Source: Pseudomonas sp. NFIX28
Lineage (GTDB): Bacteria > Pseudomonadota > Gammaproteobacteria > Pseudomonadales > Pseudomonadaceae
Reading direction: 5' to 3'
Length of the DNA: 64,000 nt
NCBI RefSeq assembly: GCF_900107395.1
Contig: NZ_FNPW01000004.1
Span: 248,001-312,000, forward strand
Below are positions 16,711 through 24,758 of the stretch, piece after piece. The position numbers were made by a program, and so were the translations under genes. The stretch's first letter is position 1, and every line of letters starts with the position of its first letter. Below the pieces are notes generated by a model. The model was not told where the DNA came from, searched no databases, and saw nothing but the letters and a program-made list of their open reading frames with translations.

Positions 16711-17673
16711 TCAGGCCAACGTCTCGTCGATCACCAGCACCAGCTTGCCCGATACCTGGTTGGTCGCCAGCTCGGCAAACGCCGCCTCGGCGTCCTTGAT
16801 CGGGAAGGTCTTGGCCAGTTGCGGGCTCAGGCGTCCTTCGGCGAACAGCGGCCAGACATGCTGGCTGAGATCACTGAACAGATCGGCCTTGAACTGCTCG
16901 TCGCGGCTGCGCAGGGTCGAGCCCAGCAACTGGATGCGCTTGCCAAGGATCTGCGCCAGGTCCAATTGGGCCTCGCGCCCACCCATCAAGCCGATCAGCA
17001 CCCAGCGCCCATCGAGGGCCAGCAGCTTGACGTTGTGCGCCGCATAGTTGGCGCCGACTGGATCCAGGATCACATCGAACGGCCCGAAATCCCGCAAGCC
17101 TTCCAGGCCGTCGGTACGCACCACGCCGCCCTGGGCGCCCAGCGCTTCACAATAGGCGAGGCGATCGGCGGAGCCGACGCTGACCCAGCACGGGTTGCCG
17201 AACGCCTTGCACAGCTGGATCGCGGCCGAACCGACGCCGCTGGCACCGGCATGCAGCAGGACCTTTTCCCCCGGCTTGAGGGCCGCCAGCTGGAACAGAT
17301 TCAGCCAGGCCGTGCTGTAGACCTCGGGCAGCGCCGCCGCTTCCACCAGGGACAGCCCTTCGGGCACCGGCAACACATGACGGGCATCGACCACCACTTC
17401 CTCGGCCATGCCACCACCGGCCAGCAACGCACAGACCCGATCGTCGATCTGCCAGGCAGATCCCGGACCGACCTCGCTGATCACGCCCGAACACTCCAGG
17501 CCCAGCACCTTGCTGGCCCCCGGCGGCGGCGGATAAAGCCCGGCCCTTTGCAGCAGGTCGGCCCGGTTCAACCCCGCAGCCGCCACACGGATTCGCACTT
17601 GTCCTACGTCGCACGTCGGACTGGGCTCTTCAACCCACTCCACATGACCTTCAACGCCTTGCAATGCTTTCAC
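16711..17673 (-). CDS. NAD(P)H quinone oxidoreductase, medium-chain dehydrogenase family
   Basis: A 320-residue MDR-superfamily oxidoreductase of the quinone oxidoreductase (QOR/PIG3) type. The N-terminal GroES-like domain contains AAGLNRADLLQRAG. The Rossmann domain carries HAGASGVGSAAIQLC for NADPH binding. The zinc ligands of alcohol dehydrogenases are absent, as expected for QOR. The start is GTG, with GGAGG five nt upstream. It is divergent from prc. Confidence 0.9.
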   Translation of the reverse strand: MKALQGVEGHVEWVEEPSPTCDVGQVRIRVAAAGLNRADLLQRAGLYPPPPGASKVLGLECSGVISEVGPGSAWQIDDRVCALLAGGGMAEEVVVDARHVLPVPEGLSLVEAAALPEVYSTAWLNLFQLAALKPGEKVLLHAGASGVGSAAIQLCKAFGNPCWVSVGSADRLAYCEALGAQGGVVRTDGLEGLRDFGPFDVILDPVGANYAAHNVKLLALDGRWVLIGLMGGREAQLDLAQILGKRIQLLGSTLRSRDEQFKADLFSDLSQHVWPLFAEGRLSPQLAKTFPIKDAEAAFAELATNQVSGKLVLVIDETLA

Positions 17674-17699
17674 AGTGCCTCCATAGTGAGTCTGGACTG

Positions 17700-17727
17700 A
17701 GCCCGGAGCTGTAGCACCGGGCTTTTT
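17700..17727 (+). terminator. Intrinsic terminator in the QOR-prc divergent region
   Basis: Stem AGCCCGG (17700-17706) pairs with CCGGGCT (17717-17723), followed by TTTTT on the plus strand. No annotated plus-strand gene ends just before it: it sits upstream of prc and downstream of the start of a minus-strand gene. It could be an attenuator for prc or the end of an unannotated short transcript. Confidence 0.6.
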
Positions 17728-17811
17728 GCATTATGCGACCGGTCCTTGTGGAACCGGCGACTTCAAAGACGGCCTAATATGCGTTATCAATTGCCCCCGC
17801 GTCGAATCAGC

Positions 17812-19896
17812 ATGAAGCATTTGTTCCCCAGCACCGCCCTCGCTCTTTTCATTGGTCTCGGTCTACTGCCGATGTCGACCAATACGTTCGCAGCCAATAG
17901 CTGGGACAAACTTCAGCCGGATCGCGACGAGGTAATTGCCAGCCTGAATGTCGTCGAGCTGCTCAAGCGTCATCATTACAGCAAGCCACCGCTGGACGAC
18001 GCGCGCTCGGCGATCATTTATGACAGCTACCTGAAGCTGCTGGACCCGTCGCGCAGCTACTTCATGGCCAGCGACATCGCGGAATTCGACAAGTGGAAAA
18101 CCCAGTTCGACGACTTCCTCAAAAGCGGTGACCTGAACGCCGGCTTCACCATCTACAAACGCTACCTGGACCGCGTCAAATCGCGCCTGGACTTTGCCCT
18201 GGCCGAACTGGGCAAAGGCGTCGACAAACTCGACTTCAATGCCAAGGAATCCTTGCTGATCGATCGCAAGGACGCGCCCTGGCTCAAGACCAACGCCGAA
18301 CTCGACGACCTGTGGCGCAAGCGCGTCAAGGACGAAGTCCTGCGCATGAAGATCGCCGGCAAGGAGCCCAAGCAGATTCAGGAAACGCTGACCAAGCGCT
18401 ACAAGAATCAGCTCGCCCGCCTGGACCAGACCCGCGCCGAAGATATCTTCCAGGCGTACATCAATACCTTCGCCATGTCCTACGACCCGCACACCAACTA
18501 TCTGTCGCCGGATAACGCGGAGAACTTCGACATCAACATGAGCCTGTCGCTGGAAGGCATCGGCGCCGTGTTGCAGAGCGACAACGACCAGGTCAAGGTC
18601 GTGCGCCTGGTGCCGGCCGGCCCGGCGGACAAGACCAAGCAAGTCGCCCCGGCGGACAAGATCATTGGCGTGGCCCAGGGCGACAAGGAAATGGTCGACG
18701 TGGTCGGCTGGCGCCTGGACGAAGTGGTCAAGCTGATCCGCGGTCCGAAAGGCTCGGTGGTACGCCTGGAAATCATCCCGGCGAGCAACGCGCCGAACGA
18801 CCAGACCAGCAAGATCGTCTCCATCACCCGCGAGGCGGTGAAGCTGGAGGAGCAGGCGGCGAAGAAGTCGATCCTCAACCTCAAGCAGGACGGCAAGAAC
18901 TACAAGCTCGGGGTAATCGAGATCCCGGCCTTCTATCTGGACTTCAAGGCCTTCCGTGCCGGCGATCCGGATTACAAGAGCACTACTCGCGACGTCAAGA
19001 AGCTGCTGACCGAGCTGCAGAAAGACAAGGTCGACGGCGTGGTCATCGACCTGCGCAACAACGGCGGCGGTTCTTTGCAGGAAGCCACCGAGCTGACCAG
19101 CCTGTTCATCGACAAGGGCCCTACCGTGCTGGTGCGTAACGCCGACGGCCGGGTCGACGTGCTTGAAGATGAAAACCCCGGCGCCTTCTACAAAGGCCCG
19201 ATGGCGCTGCTGGTCAACCGTCTCTCGGCTTCGGCCTCGGAGATTTTCGCCGGTGCGATGCAGGACTATCACCGCGCGCTGATCATCGGCGGCCAGACCT
19301 TCGGCAAAGGCACCGTGCAGACTATCCAGCCGTTGAACCATGGCGAGCTGAAACTGACCCTGGCCAAGTTCTACCGGGTTTCCGGGCAGAGCACCCAGCA
19401 TCAGGGCGTACTGCCGGACATCGATTACCCGTCGATCATCGACACCAAGGAAATCGGTGAAAGCGCCCTGCCCGAAGCCATGCCGTGGGACACCATTCGC
19501 CCGGCCATCAAGCCGGCGGTGGATCCGTTCAAGCCGTTCCTCGCGCAGCTGAAATCCGAGCATGACCTACGCTCGGCCAAGGACGCCGAGTTCGTCTTCA
19601 TCCGCGACAAGCTGGCCCTGGCCAAGAAGCTGATGGCGGAAAAAACCGTCAGCCTCAACGAAGCCGAACGTCGGGCGCAACATGCCGATATCGAGGCCAA
19701 GCAGCTGGCGCTGGAAAACATCCGCCGCAAGGCCAAGGGTGAAGAGCCGCTCAAGGAGCTGAAGAAAGAAGACGAGGACGCCATCGCAGCCGCCGATCCG
19801 GACAAGACCAAGCCGGAAGACGACGCCTACCTCAGCGAAACCGGGCGGATCCTCCTCGATTACCTGAAGCTCAACACCGCGGTCGCCAAGCACTAA
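17812..19896 (+). CDS. prc: Periplasmic carboxy-terminal processing protease Prc/Tsp
   Basis: A 694-residue S41A protease. Signal peptide MKHLFPSTALALFIGLGLLP, cleaved near TFAAN. An N-terminal domain precedes the PDZ domain (about residues 235-330). The catalytic Ser474-Lys499 dyad lies in LSASASEIF and TFGKGTVQ, the spacing of 25 matching E. coli Tsp Ser430/Lys455. A charged coiled C-terminal tail follows. In P. aeruginosa the homologue at this locus (AlgO) affects alginate control through MucA processing, as recalled. An upstream in-frame ATG at 17779 is possible, but the signal peptide is cleaner from 17812. Confidence 0.93.
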   Translation: MKHLFPSTALALFIGLGLLPMSTNTFAANSWDKLQPDRDEVIASLNVVELLKRHHYSKPPLDDARSAIIYDSYLKLLDPSRSYFMASDIAEFDKWKTQFDDFLKSGDLNAGFTIYKRYLDRVKSRLDFALAELGKGVDKLDFNAKESLLIDRKDAPWLKTNAELDDLWRKRVKDEVLRMKIAGKEPKQIQETLTKRYKNQLARLDQTRAEDIFQAYINTFAMSYDPHTNYLSPDNAENFDINMSLSLEGIGAVLQSDNDQVKVVRLVPAGPADKTKQVAPADKIIGVAQGDKEMVDVVGWRLDEVVKLIRGPKGSVVRLEIIPASNAPNDQTSKIVSITREAVKLEEQAAKKSILNLKQDGKNYKLGVIEIPAFYLDFKAFRAGDPDYKSTTRDVKKLLTELQKDKVDGVVIDLRNNGGGSLQEATELTSLFIDKGPTVLVRNADGRVDVLEDENPGAFYKGPMALLVNRLSASASEIFAGAMQDYHRALIIGGQTFGKGTVQTIQPLNHGELKLTLAKFYRVSGQSTQHQGVLPDIDYPSIIDTKEIGESALPEAMPWDTIRPAIKPAVDPFKPFLAQLKSEHDLRSAKDAEFVFIRDKLALAKKLMAEKTVSLNEAERRAQHADIEAKQLALENIRRKAKGEEPLKELKKEDEDAIAAADPDKTKPEDDAYLSETGRILLDYLKLNTAVAKH

Positions 19897-19964
19897 GATG
19901 ATGGCAATTTAATGCTGACGCTCCTCGGAGCGTCATCAAACAGTCATTATTCTGTCGTGAAATA

Positions 19965-20013
19965 AAGGACCGGGCGCTGCTCTTGAATCAAGGGCGCGCC
20001 CGGTCCTTTTTTT
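19965..20013 (+). terminator. Intrinsic terminator of prc
   Basis: Perfect 13-bp stem (19965-19977 with 19996-20008), rich in GC, running into a T-run on the plus strand. It ends 16 nt before the ATG of the EAL-CBS-GGDEF gene, so that gene needs its own promoter or readthrough. A smaller hairpin, TGACGCT...AGCGTCA, precedes it at about 19916-19935. Confidence 0.92.
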
Positions 20014-20029
20014 ATCGACAGAGATCGCC

Positions 20030-21856
20030 ATGACCACGACCGAACAGCTGAGTGCCTTGAGCTCAATCCTGGCTCAAAGCGGTTTGCACAGTCTGTTCCA
20101 ACCGATCATCTGTCTCTCCGAACGACGCATCCTCGGCTACGAGGCCCTGAGCCGCGGCCCGTCCAATAGCCCGCTGCACTCCCCTGTCGCCCTGTTTGCC
20201 GTGGCTCGCCAGGCCGGACGCCTCAGCGAACTGGAAATCGCCTGCCGCCAGAGCGCCTGCAAGGGTTTCAGCGAGCGGCAGTTGCCCGGCAAGCTGTTTC
20301 TCAACGTCTCTCCAGAATCACTGCTCGAGGCCGCTCACCAGCCCGGCCGGACCTTGCAACTGCTGCAGGACTTCGGCATCCCGCCGAGCCAGGTGGTGAT
20401 CGAGCTTACCGAGCAGACCCCGATCGATGATTTCCAGCTGCTGCACAACGCGCTGCATCATTATCGGGACATGGGTTTCTCGATCGCCCTGGACGACCTC
20501 GGTGCCGGATATTCAAGCCTGCGCCTGTGGTCCGAACTGCGCCCGGATTACGTGAAGATCGACCGGCACTTTATCGACGGCATCCATCAGGATGCCCTCA
20601 AGCGCGAGTTCGTCGGCTCGATCCTGCAAATTGCCAAGGCCTCGCGCGCGCAGGTGATCGCCGAGGGCATCGAGGTGGCCGAGGAGCTGGAAGTACTCAC
20701 GGAAATGGGCGTAGACCTGCTGCAAGGCTACCTGCTCTGCCGCCCCCAGGAACATCCGCCCCGTGATGGCCGCAACCTGCTGCCCAAGCGTGAAAGCACC
20801 GCCGCGACGCTCAACGACGAGGGCAGCGACCTTAGCGCCCTGCTCAACGAACAACCGGCGGTAACGCGCAACATACCGACGGCCACGGTGCTGGAAGCCT
20901 TCCGCCGCCAGGCGAACCTCAATTCGCTGGCGGTGCTCGACGAACAGGGCCAGCCGTGTGGCATCGTGCATCGCCATTCGTTGTCCGATGCCCTGCTCAA
21001 GCCCTTCGCCACCGATCTGTTTGCCCGCAAGCCCATCAGCCGCCTGATGAACGATGACTTCCTGGCGGTGGAGCTCAGCCAGTCGCTGCAGCAGGTCAGC
21101 CGCTTGATCACCAGCCGCGCCCGGCAGCGGATCGAGGAAGATTTCATTATCACGCTCAATGGCGGCTACCTGGGTTTGGGGCGGGTCATCGATGTGCTCA
21201 AGCTGATCACCGAGCTGAAGATCCAGCAGGCGCGATACGCCAACCCGCTGACCTTGCTGCCTGGCAATGTGCCAATCCAGCAGTGCCTGACCCACCTGCT
21301 GCAGCAAGGGCGGGAATCGCTGATCTGTTACGTGGATATCGACAGCTTCAAACCCTTCAATGACATCTATGGCTATGGCCGTGGCGATGAAGTGCTGCTG
21401 TGTCTGGCGCAGTGCCTGAATGATCGAGTGGACCCCAGCCGCGATTTTGTCGGCCATATCGGCGGCGACGACTTTCTCCTGGTGCTGGGGCCCGAGGAGT
21501 GGCAAAAGCGCTTGAACCAGCTGCTGGACGACTTTCATAGCCAGTGCCGGCGCTTCTATCGCAGCGAACACCTGGAAGCCGGCTGCTTCGTCGCCCCTAA
21601 TCGCCAGGGGGTTCGCCAGGAATTCGCCTTGCTGTCGCTGTCCATTGGCGTGGTGCACCTGTATCCACAGGCCTGTGGACAACTTGATGCCAGCCAGTTG
21701 GCCGAGCTGGCATCGCAAGCCAAGCACCACGCCAAGAACGTGCCGGGCTACAGCATTCATGTAATCGACAGCCGCCAGATGGCCGGCAGTTCTACGGTTG
21801 CCGCGGGCCAGATTGCGGAGCCGACGTATGCGCCTGATTCAACTGCGCCAGCTTGA
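20030..21856 (+). CDS. EAL-CBS-GGDEF cyclic-di-GMP signalling protein
   Basis: A 608-residue cytosolic protein. The N-terminal EAL phosphodiesterase domain (about 15-245) has the EAL triplet at 38-40, NVSPE, ELTEQ, DDLGAGYSS, KIDRHF and AEGIE, so catalytic residues appear intact. A CBS-pair region (about 275-390) follows. The C-terminal GGDEF domain (about 400-575) has the variant GGDDF at 478-482 and no RxxD inhibitory site at the usual place. It probably degrades c-di-GMP, with the CBS pair sensing a nucleotide; cyclase activity is doubtful. Its last 65 nt overlap the convergent Sel1-type gene. Confidence 0.9.
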   Translation: MTTTEQLSALSSILAQSGLHSLFQPIICLSERRILGYEALSRGPSNSPLHSPVALFAVARQAGRLSELEIACRQSACKGFSERQLPGKLFLNVSPESLLEAAHQPGRTLQLLQDFGIPPSQVVIELTEQTPIDDFQLLHNALHHYRDMGFSIALDDLGAGYSSLRLWSELRPDYVKIDRHFIDGIHQDALKREFVGSILQIAKASRAQVIAEGIEVAEELEVLTEMGVDLLQGYLLCRPQEHPPRDGRNLLPKRESTAATLNDEGSDLSALLNEQPAVTRNIPTATVLEAFRRQANLNSLAVLDEQGQPCGIVHRHSLSDALLKPFATDLFARKPISRLMNDDFLAVELSQSLQQVSRLITSRARQRIEEDFIITLNGGYLGLGRVIDVLKLITELKIQQARYANPLTLLPGNVPIQQCLTHLLQQGRESLICYVDIDSFKPFNDIYGYGRGDEVLLCLAQCLNDRVDPSRDFVGHIGGDDFLLVLGPEEWQKRLNQLLDDFHSQCRRFYRSEHLEAGCFVAPNRQGVRQEFALLSLSIGVVHLYPQACGQLDASQLAELASQAKHHAKNVPGYSIHVIDSRQMAGSSTVAAGQIAEPTYAPDSTAPA

Positions 21857-22223
21857 CCTCGGCCAACGGGTGGCCGGCCTTCGCCGCCATCGCCCACCAA
21901 CGGGCCGCTTCTGCCGCGTCTGGCGCCTTGCTCGGCGAACCGGCCAGGCTGATGACGCCCATCTGATAGGCCGCCTTGGCATCCCCGGCCAGCCCGGCAA
22001 GTCGCAACAGGCGCATGCCTTCTTCACGGGCCCCGAGCCCCTGGCCACGAAAAGTCAGGATATGGCCATAAAAGCTCTGCGCGCCGACGTCACCCAGATT
22101 CGCCATGCGCGCCAGTTGCCCTTCCAGCCAATGCCAGCCTCGCGGCTGGCGTACAAACCAGGACCAATGAAACAACCGACGAGCCAGCCAGTAGCCGACG
22201 CGCGCCTTGAGGCGCCAGAACAC
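21792..22223 (-). CDS. Sel1/TPR-like repeat protein
   Basis: A 143-residue protein with a hydrophobic, aromatic N-terminus (RVGYWLARRLFHWSWF, possibly membrane-associated). Alpha-helical Sel1-type repeats follow, visible as AQSFYGHILTF, AAYQMGVISLAG and AARWWAMAAKAGHPLAEVKLAQL. The start is GTG, directly after the stop of the upstream gene, with GGAGG in that gene's end, so it is translationally coupled. Its C-terminal coding part overlaps the convergent EAL-CBS-GGDEF gene by 65 nt. Confidence 0.75.
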   Translation of the reverse strand: MFWRLKARVGYWLARRLFHWSWFVRQPRGWHWLEGQLARMANLGDVGAQSFYGHILTFRGQGLGAREEGMRLLRLAGLAGDAKAAYQMGVISLAGSPSKAPDAAEAARWWAMAAKAGHPLAEVKLAQLNQAHTSAPQSGPRQP

Positions 22224-22595
22224 TCAGGCCTCCACCGATTCGGGATATTCATACTCGAACACACGAACCACTTCCGAGGCATGCCACGAAGCGGCCGCCA
22301 CCCCATCGGAAGGTCCGGAAAAACGCCCAAGACGCTCCGCACATTCAAAAAAACCGGTGCGCGGCAAGCGGCTTGCCCCCTGGCTGATCACCAGCGAACT
22401 GCGCAGCGGCTGCTCCGCACGCGCATCCAGCGCGGCCAGATGCTCAAGGGCCGCGGTCAGGGTCTGCATGGCGGGGGTGGGTAGCTGCAAGCGCTCAAGC
22501 AGAGCGCGATAGGTCAAAAGATGGCGTTGCCGACGGGCCTGGTCGAGTTCACTCAACAGGCCATCCCAGTGTTGACGACTGATCCTTACGCTCAC
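22224..22595 (-). CDS. Conserved hypothetical protein in the HTH operon
   Basis: A 123-residue protein I do not recognise. The first half is helical and charged (SELDQARRQRHLLTYRALLERL); the second half contains ARLPRTGFFECAERLGRF-like beta and aromatic segments. No signal or membrane helix is evident. GTG start with GGAGGG upstream, overlapping the stop of the helix-turn-helix gene by 4 nt; its stop abuts the next gene. The context implies a shared job with the HTH protein and the Sel1 protein. Confidence 0.7.
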   Translation of the reverse strand: MSVRISRQHWDGLLSELDQARRQRHLLTYRALLERLQLPTPAMQTLTAALEHLAALDARAEQPLRSSLVISQGASRLPRTGFFECAERLGRFSGPSDGVAAASWHASEVVRVFEYEYPESVEA

Positions 22596-22933
22596 AATTC
22601 ATCCCTCCAACCCGGAACCGTCAATTCCCAGGCCAGGCTACGGCGTATAGCGGCGTCCGGTTGACGCTCACCGCTTTCGATCATGGCCAGATAAGACGGA
22701 CTGATACCTACCGTACGAGCAAGCGCCTCGATGGCGATTCCCTTGGCTTCACGCAAACTGCGGAGTTGATCCAGACCCGGAAGCGGCTGGTCGGCGGTGC
22801 TGGCGATAGGCCCCTTGGCTTCTCGCGGTGATTGTTCGTTGATACCTGCTGCTTTTAGCAAAGCCTGATACTGAGCCCATGGCAGAACCGCATACTCGGG
22901 CTCGCCATCGCGTGCAATTATCTGAATATCCAT
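22592..22933 (-). CDS. XRE-family helix-turn-helix protein with a Phd/YefM-like N-terminus
   Basis: A 113-residue protein. The N-terminal 35 residues (QIIARDGEPEYAVLPWAQY) look like the DNA-binding-antitoxin strand-helix of Phd/YefM proteins. The C-terminal part (about 55-105) is an XRE/Cro HTH with LRSLREAKGIAIEALARTVG and ISPSYLAMIESGERQP. Start ATG 22933 has GGGGT five nt upstream; a longer GTG-start form is less likely. It heads a tightly overlapping three-gene operon and probably autoregulates it. No recognisable toxin is encoded. Confidence 0.8.
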   Translation of the reverse strand: MDIQIIARDGEPEYAVLPWAQYQALLKAAGINEQSPREAKGPIASTADQPLPGLDQLRSLREAKGIAIEALARTVGISPSYLAMIESGERQPDAAIRRSLAWELTVPGWRDEL

Positions 22934-23040
22934 TACTACCCCGTAGGACGACACATAACGAGTCGGACTTTTCCTTATGAAGTGTAATCCTAACAGTGAC
23001 CAAGGTCGCGGGGGCAGCGTTGTAAGGATCCGAAATTTAC

Positions 23041-23499
23041 TCAGTTTTTATTTGGACCTTCCAATTGCAATTGCTCCGGGGTATCGGGCAAGCGTTCTAC
23101 CACCGCCAGCTTCTCCGGCCGCTGGCGATCGCGCCAGGCGCGAAAGGCGCTGAGCTCGGCGTCCAGGGTCTTCATGATCCAGGCCAGGACGGCAATGTCG
23201 TCGAGCATGCCGAACATCGGCAGGAAATCCGGTATGGCATCCAGCGGACTGAGGAAGTACATCAGGCCCGCGACCACCGACAACAGGGCCTTGGGACTGA
23301 TCGCGCGATACTCGCCACGCCAGTAAGCCAGGCACAGCGCCTGCAGCAGGCGAAAGTCGTCCTTGAGCTTGCCGAGACGGCCGCCTTGCAAGGCGCCTTT
23401 GCTGGCTACGGCGAATAGCAGGGTCGGCAAGCGGCCACGGCTGAGCAAACGACCGGCCAAAGGCAGGAAACGGGCAAAATTCCAGGGTGCTTTCATCAT
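23041..23499 (-). CDS. YkvA family (DUF1232) membrane protein
   Basis: A 152-residue protein with the DUF1232 core YFLSPLDAIPDFLPMFGMLDDIAVL (about residues 85-110), a hydrophobic segment with conserved Pro-Asp pairs, and charged ends. Function is unknown for the family. The start is one of two adjacent ATGs (23499 or 23496) behind GGGAG. The inverted pair of DnaA-type boxes lies immediately upstream, so its promoter region overlaps that element. Confidence 0.85.
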   Translation of the reverse strand: MMKAPWNFARFLPLAGRLLSRGRLPTLLFAVASKGALQGGRLGKLKDDFRLLQALCLAYWRGEYRAISPKALLSVVAGLMYFLSPLDAIPDFLPMFGMLDDIAVLAWIMKTLDAELSAFRAWRDRQRPEKLAVVERLPDTPEQLQLEGPNKN

Positions 23500-23515
23500 C
23501 ACTCCCACTGAAATG

Positions 23516-23646
23516 TTATCCACACAAATTGTGGATAACCTTGTGAACAGAGCCGCTTTTCATAGCTGAAAGCCCCGTTTTACAAGGGCTCGGCTCAGAT
23601 CGGGCGTTTTTTACTCACATAAAAAAACCCACAATTTCATTGACTT
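23516..23646. promoter_or_regulatory. DnaA-box palindrome element, copy A
   Basis: TTATCCACA (23516-23524) and its reverse complement TGTGGATAA (23530-23538) match the consensus DnaA box in inverted orientation, 5 nt apart. The next ~100 nt align with a second locus at 41858-41989: shared GTGaACA, GAAAGCC, TTTTTT, AAAAAAACC and TTTCATTGACTT blocks at nearly identical spacing. The boxes overlap the region in front of the YkvA gene. Confidence 0.7.
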
Positions 23647-23739
23647 GGCTGCTTCATGCGGCTAGCCGCGGCGCGTCCTGTTAAGACTATGCCCTATGCC
23701 GTCGGTTCGCATTTTTTCCCGGACCAATGACCAGATACG

Positions 23740-23767
23740 ACAACGCCCCGTAAGGACGGGGCGTTGT
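23740..23767 (-). terminator. Hairpin downstream of the FKBP gene
   Basis: A perfect 11-bp stem ACAACGCCCCG / CGGGGCGTTGT (23740-23750 and 23757-23767) with a 6-nt loop, 18 nt after the FKBP stop. On the minus strand only a weak T-rich tail follows, so it may stabilise or terminate that transcript. Confidence 0.6.
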
Positions 23768-23784
23768 CATGAAGCAGACGAAGA

Positions 23785-24498
23785 TTACTTGGCGTCGTCT
23801 TGTTTCGCTGGATCCTTGATACCCAGCAGTTCCAGCTCGAACACCAGGACCGAATTGGCCGGAATGGCCGGGCTCGGGCTCTGTGCGCCATAGGCCAGAT
23901 CGCTCGGGATGTACAGCTTGTACTTCTCGCCGACGTGCATCAGTTGCAGGCCTTCGACCCAACCCGGAATCACGCCGCTGACCGGCAGATCGATCGGGCT
24001 GCCGCGCTCGACCGAGCTGTCGAACACAGTGCCGTTGGTCAGGGTGCCGGTATAGTGAACGGTCACTACGTCGGTCGGCTTAGGCTGGGCGCCATCGGCT
24101 TTTTTCAGCACTTCGTACTGCAGGCCGGAGGCGGTAGTGGTCACGCCAGCTTTCTTGCCGTTTTCTTCGAGGAATTTCTTGCCGGCTGCCGCCGACTCTT
24201 CGCTGACCTTGGCCATGCGCTCTTCAGCACGCTTTTGCAGCGCAGCGAAGGCTTCGACCAGTTCGTCGTCTTTCAGCTTCTGTTCTTTCTTGCCGATGGC
24301 ATCTTCGATGCCCTGGGCTACCGCTTTGGAATCCAGGTCATCCATACCTTCCTGGGCAAGGCTTTTGCCCATGTTCAGGCCGATACCATAGGAAGCTTTC
24401 TGCGCCGGGGTTTTCAGCTCCACGCTGGTCTGCGAGTCACAACCCGCGAGTACCAGGCTAACCAGGGCTACCGCCGCCGCTAACCGATGCTGTTTCAT
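23785..24498 (-). CDS. FKBP-type peptidyl-prolyl isomerase lipoprotein (FkpA/Mip type)
   Basis: A 237-residue envelope foldase. Lipoprotein signal MKQHRLAAAVALVSLVLAGC with lipobox LAGC at residues 17-20. The N-terminal helical dimerisation domain (about 30-125) is followed by the FKBP domain (about 130-232) with VTVHYTGTLTNGTVFDSS, VIPGWVEGLQLM and YGAQSPSPAIPANSVLVFELELL. It catalyses proline isomerisation in periplasmic protein folding. The family length is standard for Mip-like proteins. Confidence 0.94.
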   Translation of the reverse strand: MKQHRLAAAVALVSLVLAGCDSQTSVELKTPAQKASYGIGLNMGKSLAQEGMDDLDSKAVAQGIEDAIGKKEQKLKDDELVEAFAALQKRAEERMAKVSEESAAAGKKFLEENGKKAGVTTTASGLQYEVLKKADGAQPKPTDVVTVHYTGTLTNGTVFDSSVERGSPIDLPVSGVIPGWVEGLQLMHVGEKYKLYIPSDLAYGAQSPSPAIPANSVLVFELELLGIKDPAKQDDAK

Positions 24499-24758
24499 GC
24501 TATTTCCTTGTTCATGCGCCTAAAGGGCAATCGAGTAAAGCCGCGAGCTTATCAGGCGGCCACGACCAATGGCTACCGGCATGAGAGCCGGATTAGCCCG
24601 ATAAGTTCACGTGTTTAAAAGCATTTCACCTGCCATGACAACGAGTGGGAAAAGAACCTCCGTCGAACACAAAGGCTGACACCCGGCCGAGATCTGACGT
24701 AATGGCCACTTGCCCGGCTGTTGGCCCTGAGGCATAAGGAAGCCACAACTCGACAAGG

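Noticed and set aside
17863..19563. Long minus-strand open frame across prc
   Set aside because: It is the antisense reading of a well-supported protease gene with full catalytic motifs; GC-rich Pseudomonas genes routinely give long antisense frames.
21663..21682. TATCCACAGGCCTGTGGA palindrome inside the EAL-CBS-GGDEF gene
   Set aside because: Within coding sequence and lacking the flanking blocks shared by the two intergenic DnaA-box elements.
23640..23668. TTGACT followed by TAGCCG as a promoter in DnaA-box element A
   Set aside because: The -10 match is poor and the corresponding position in element B is not promoter-like either.
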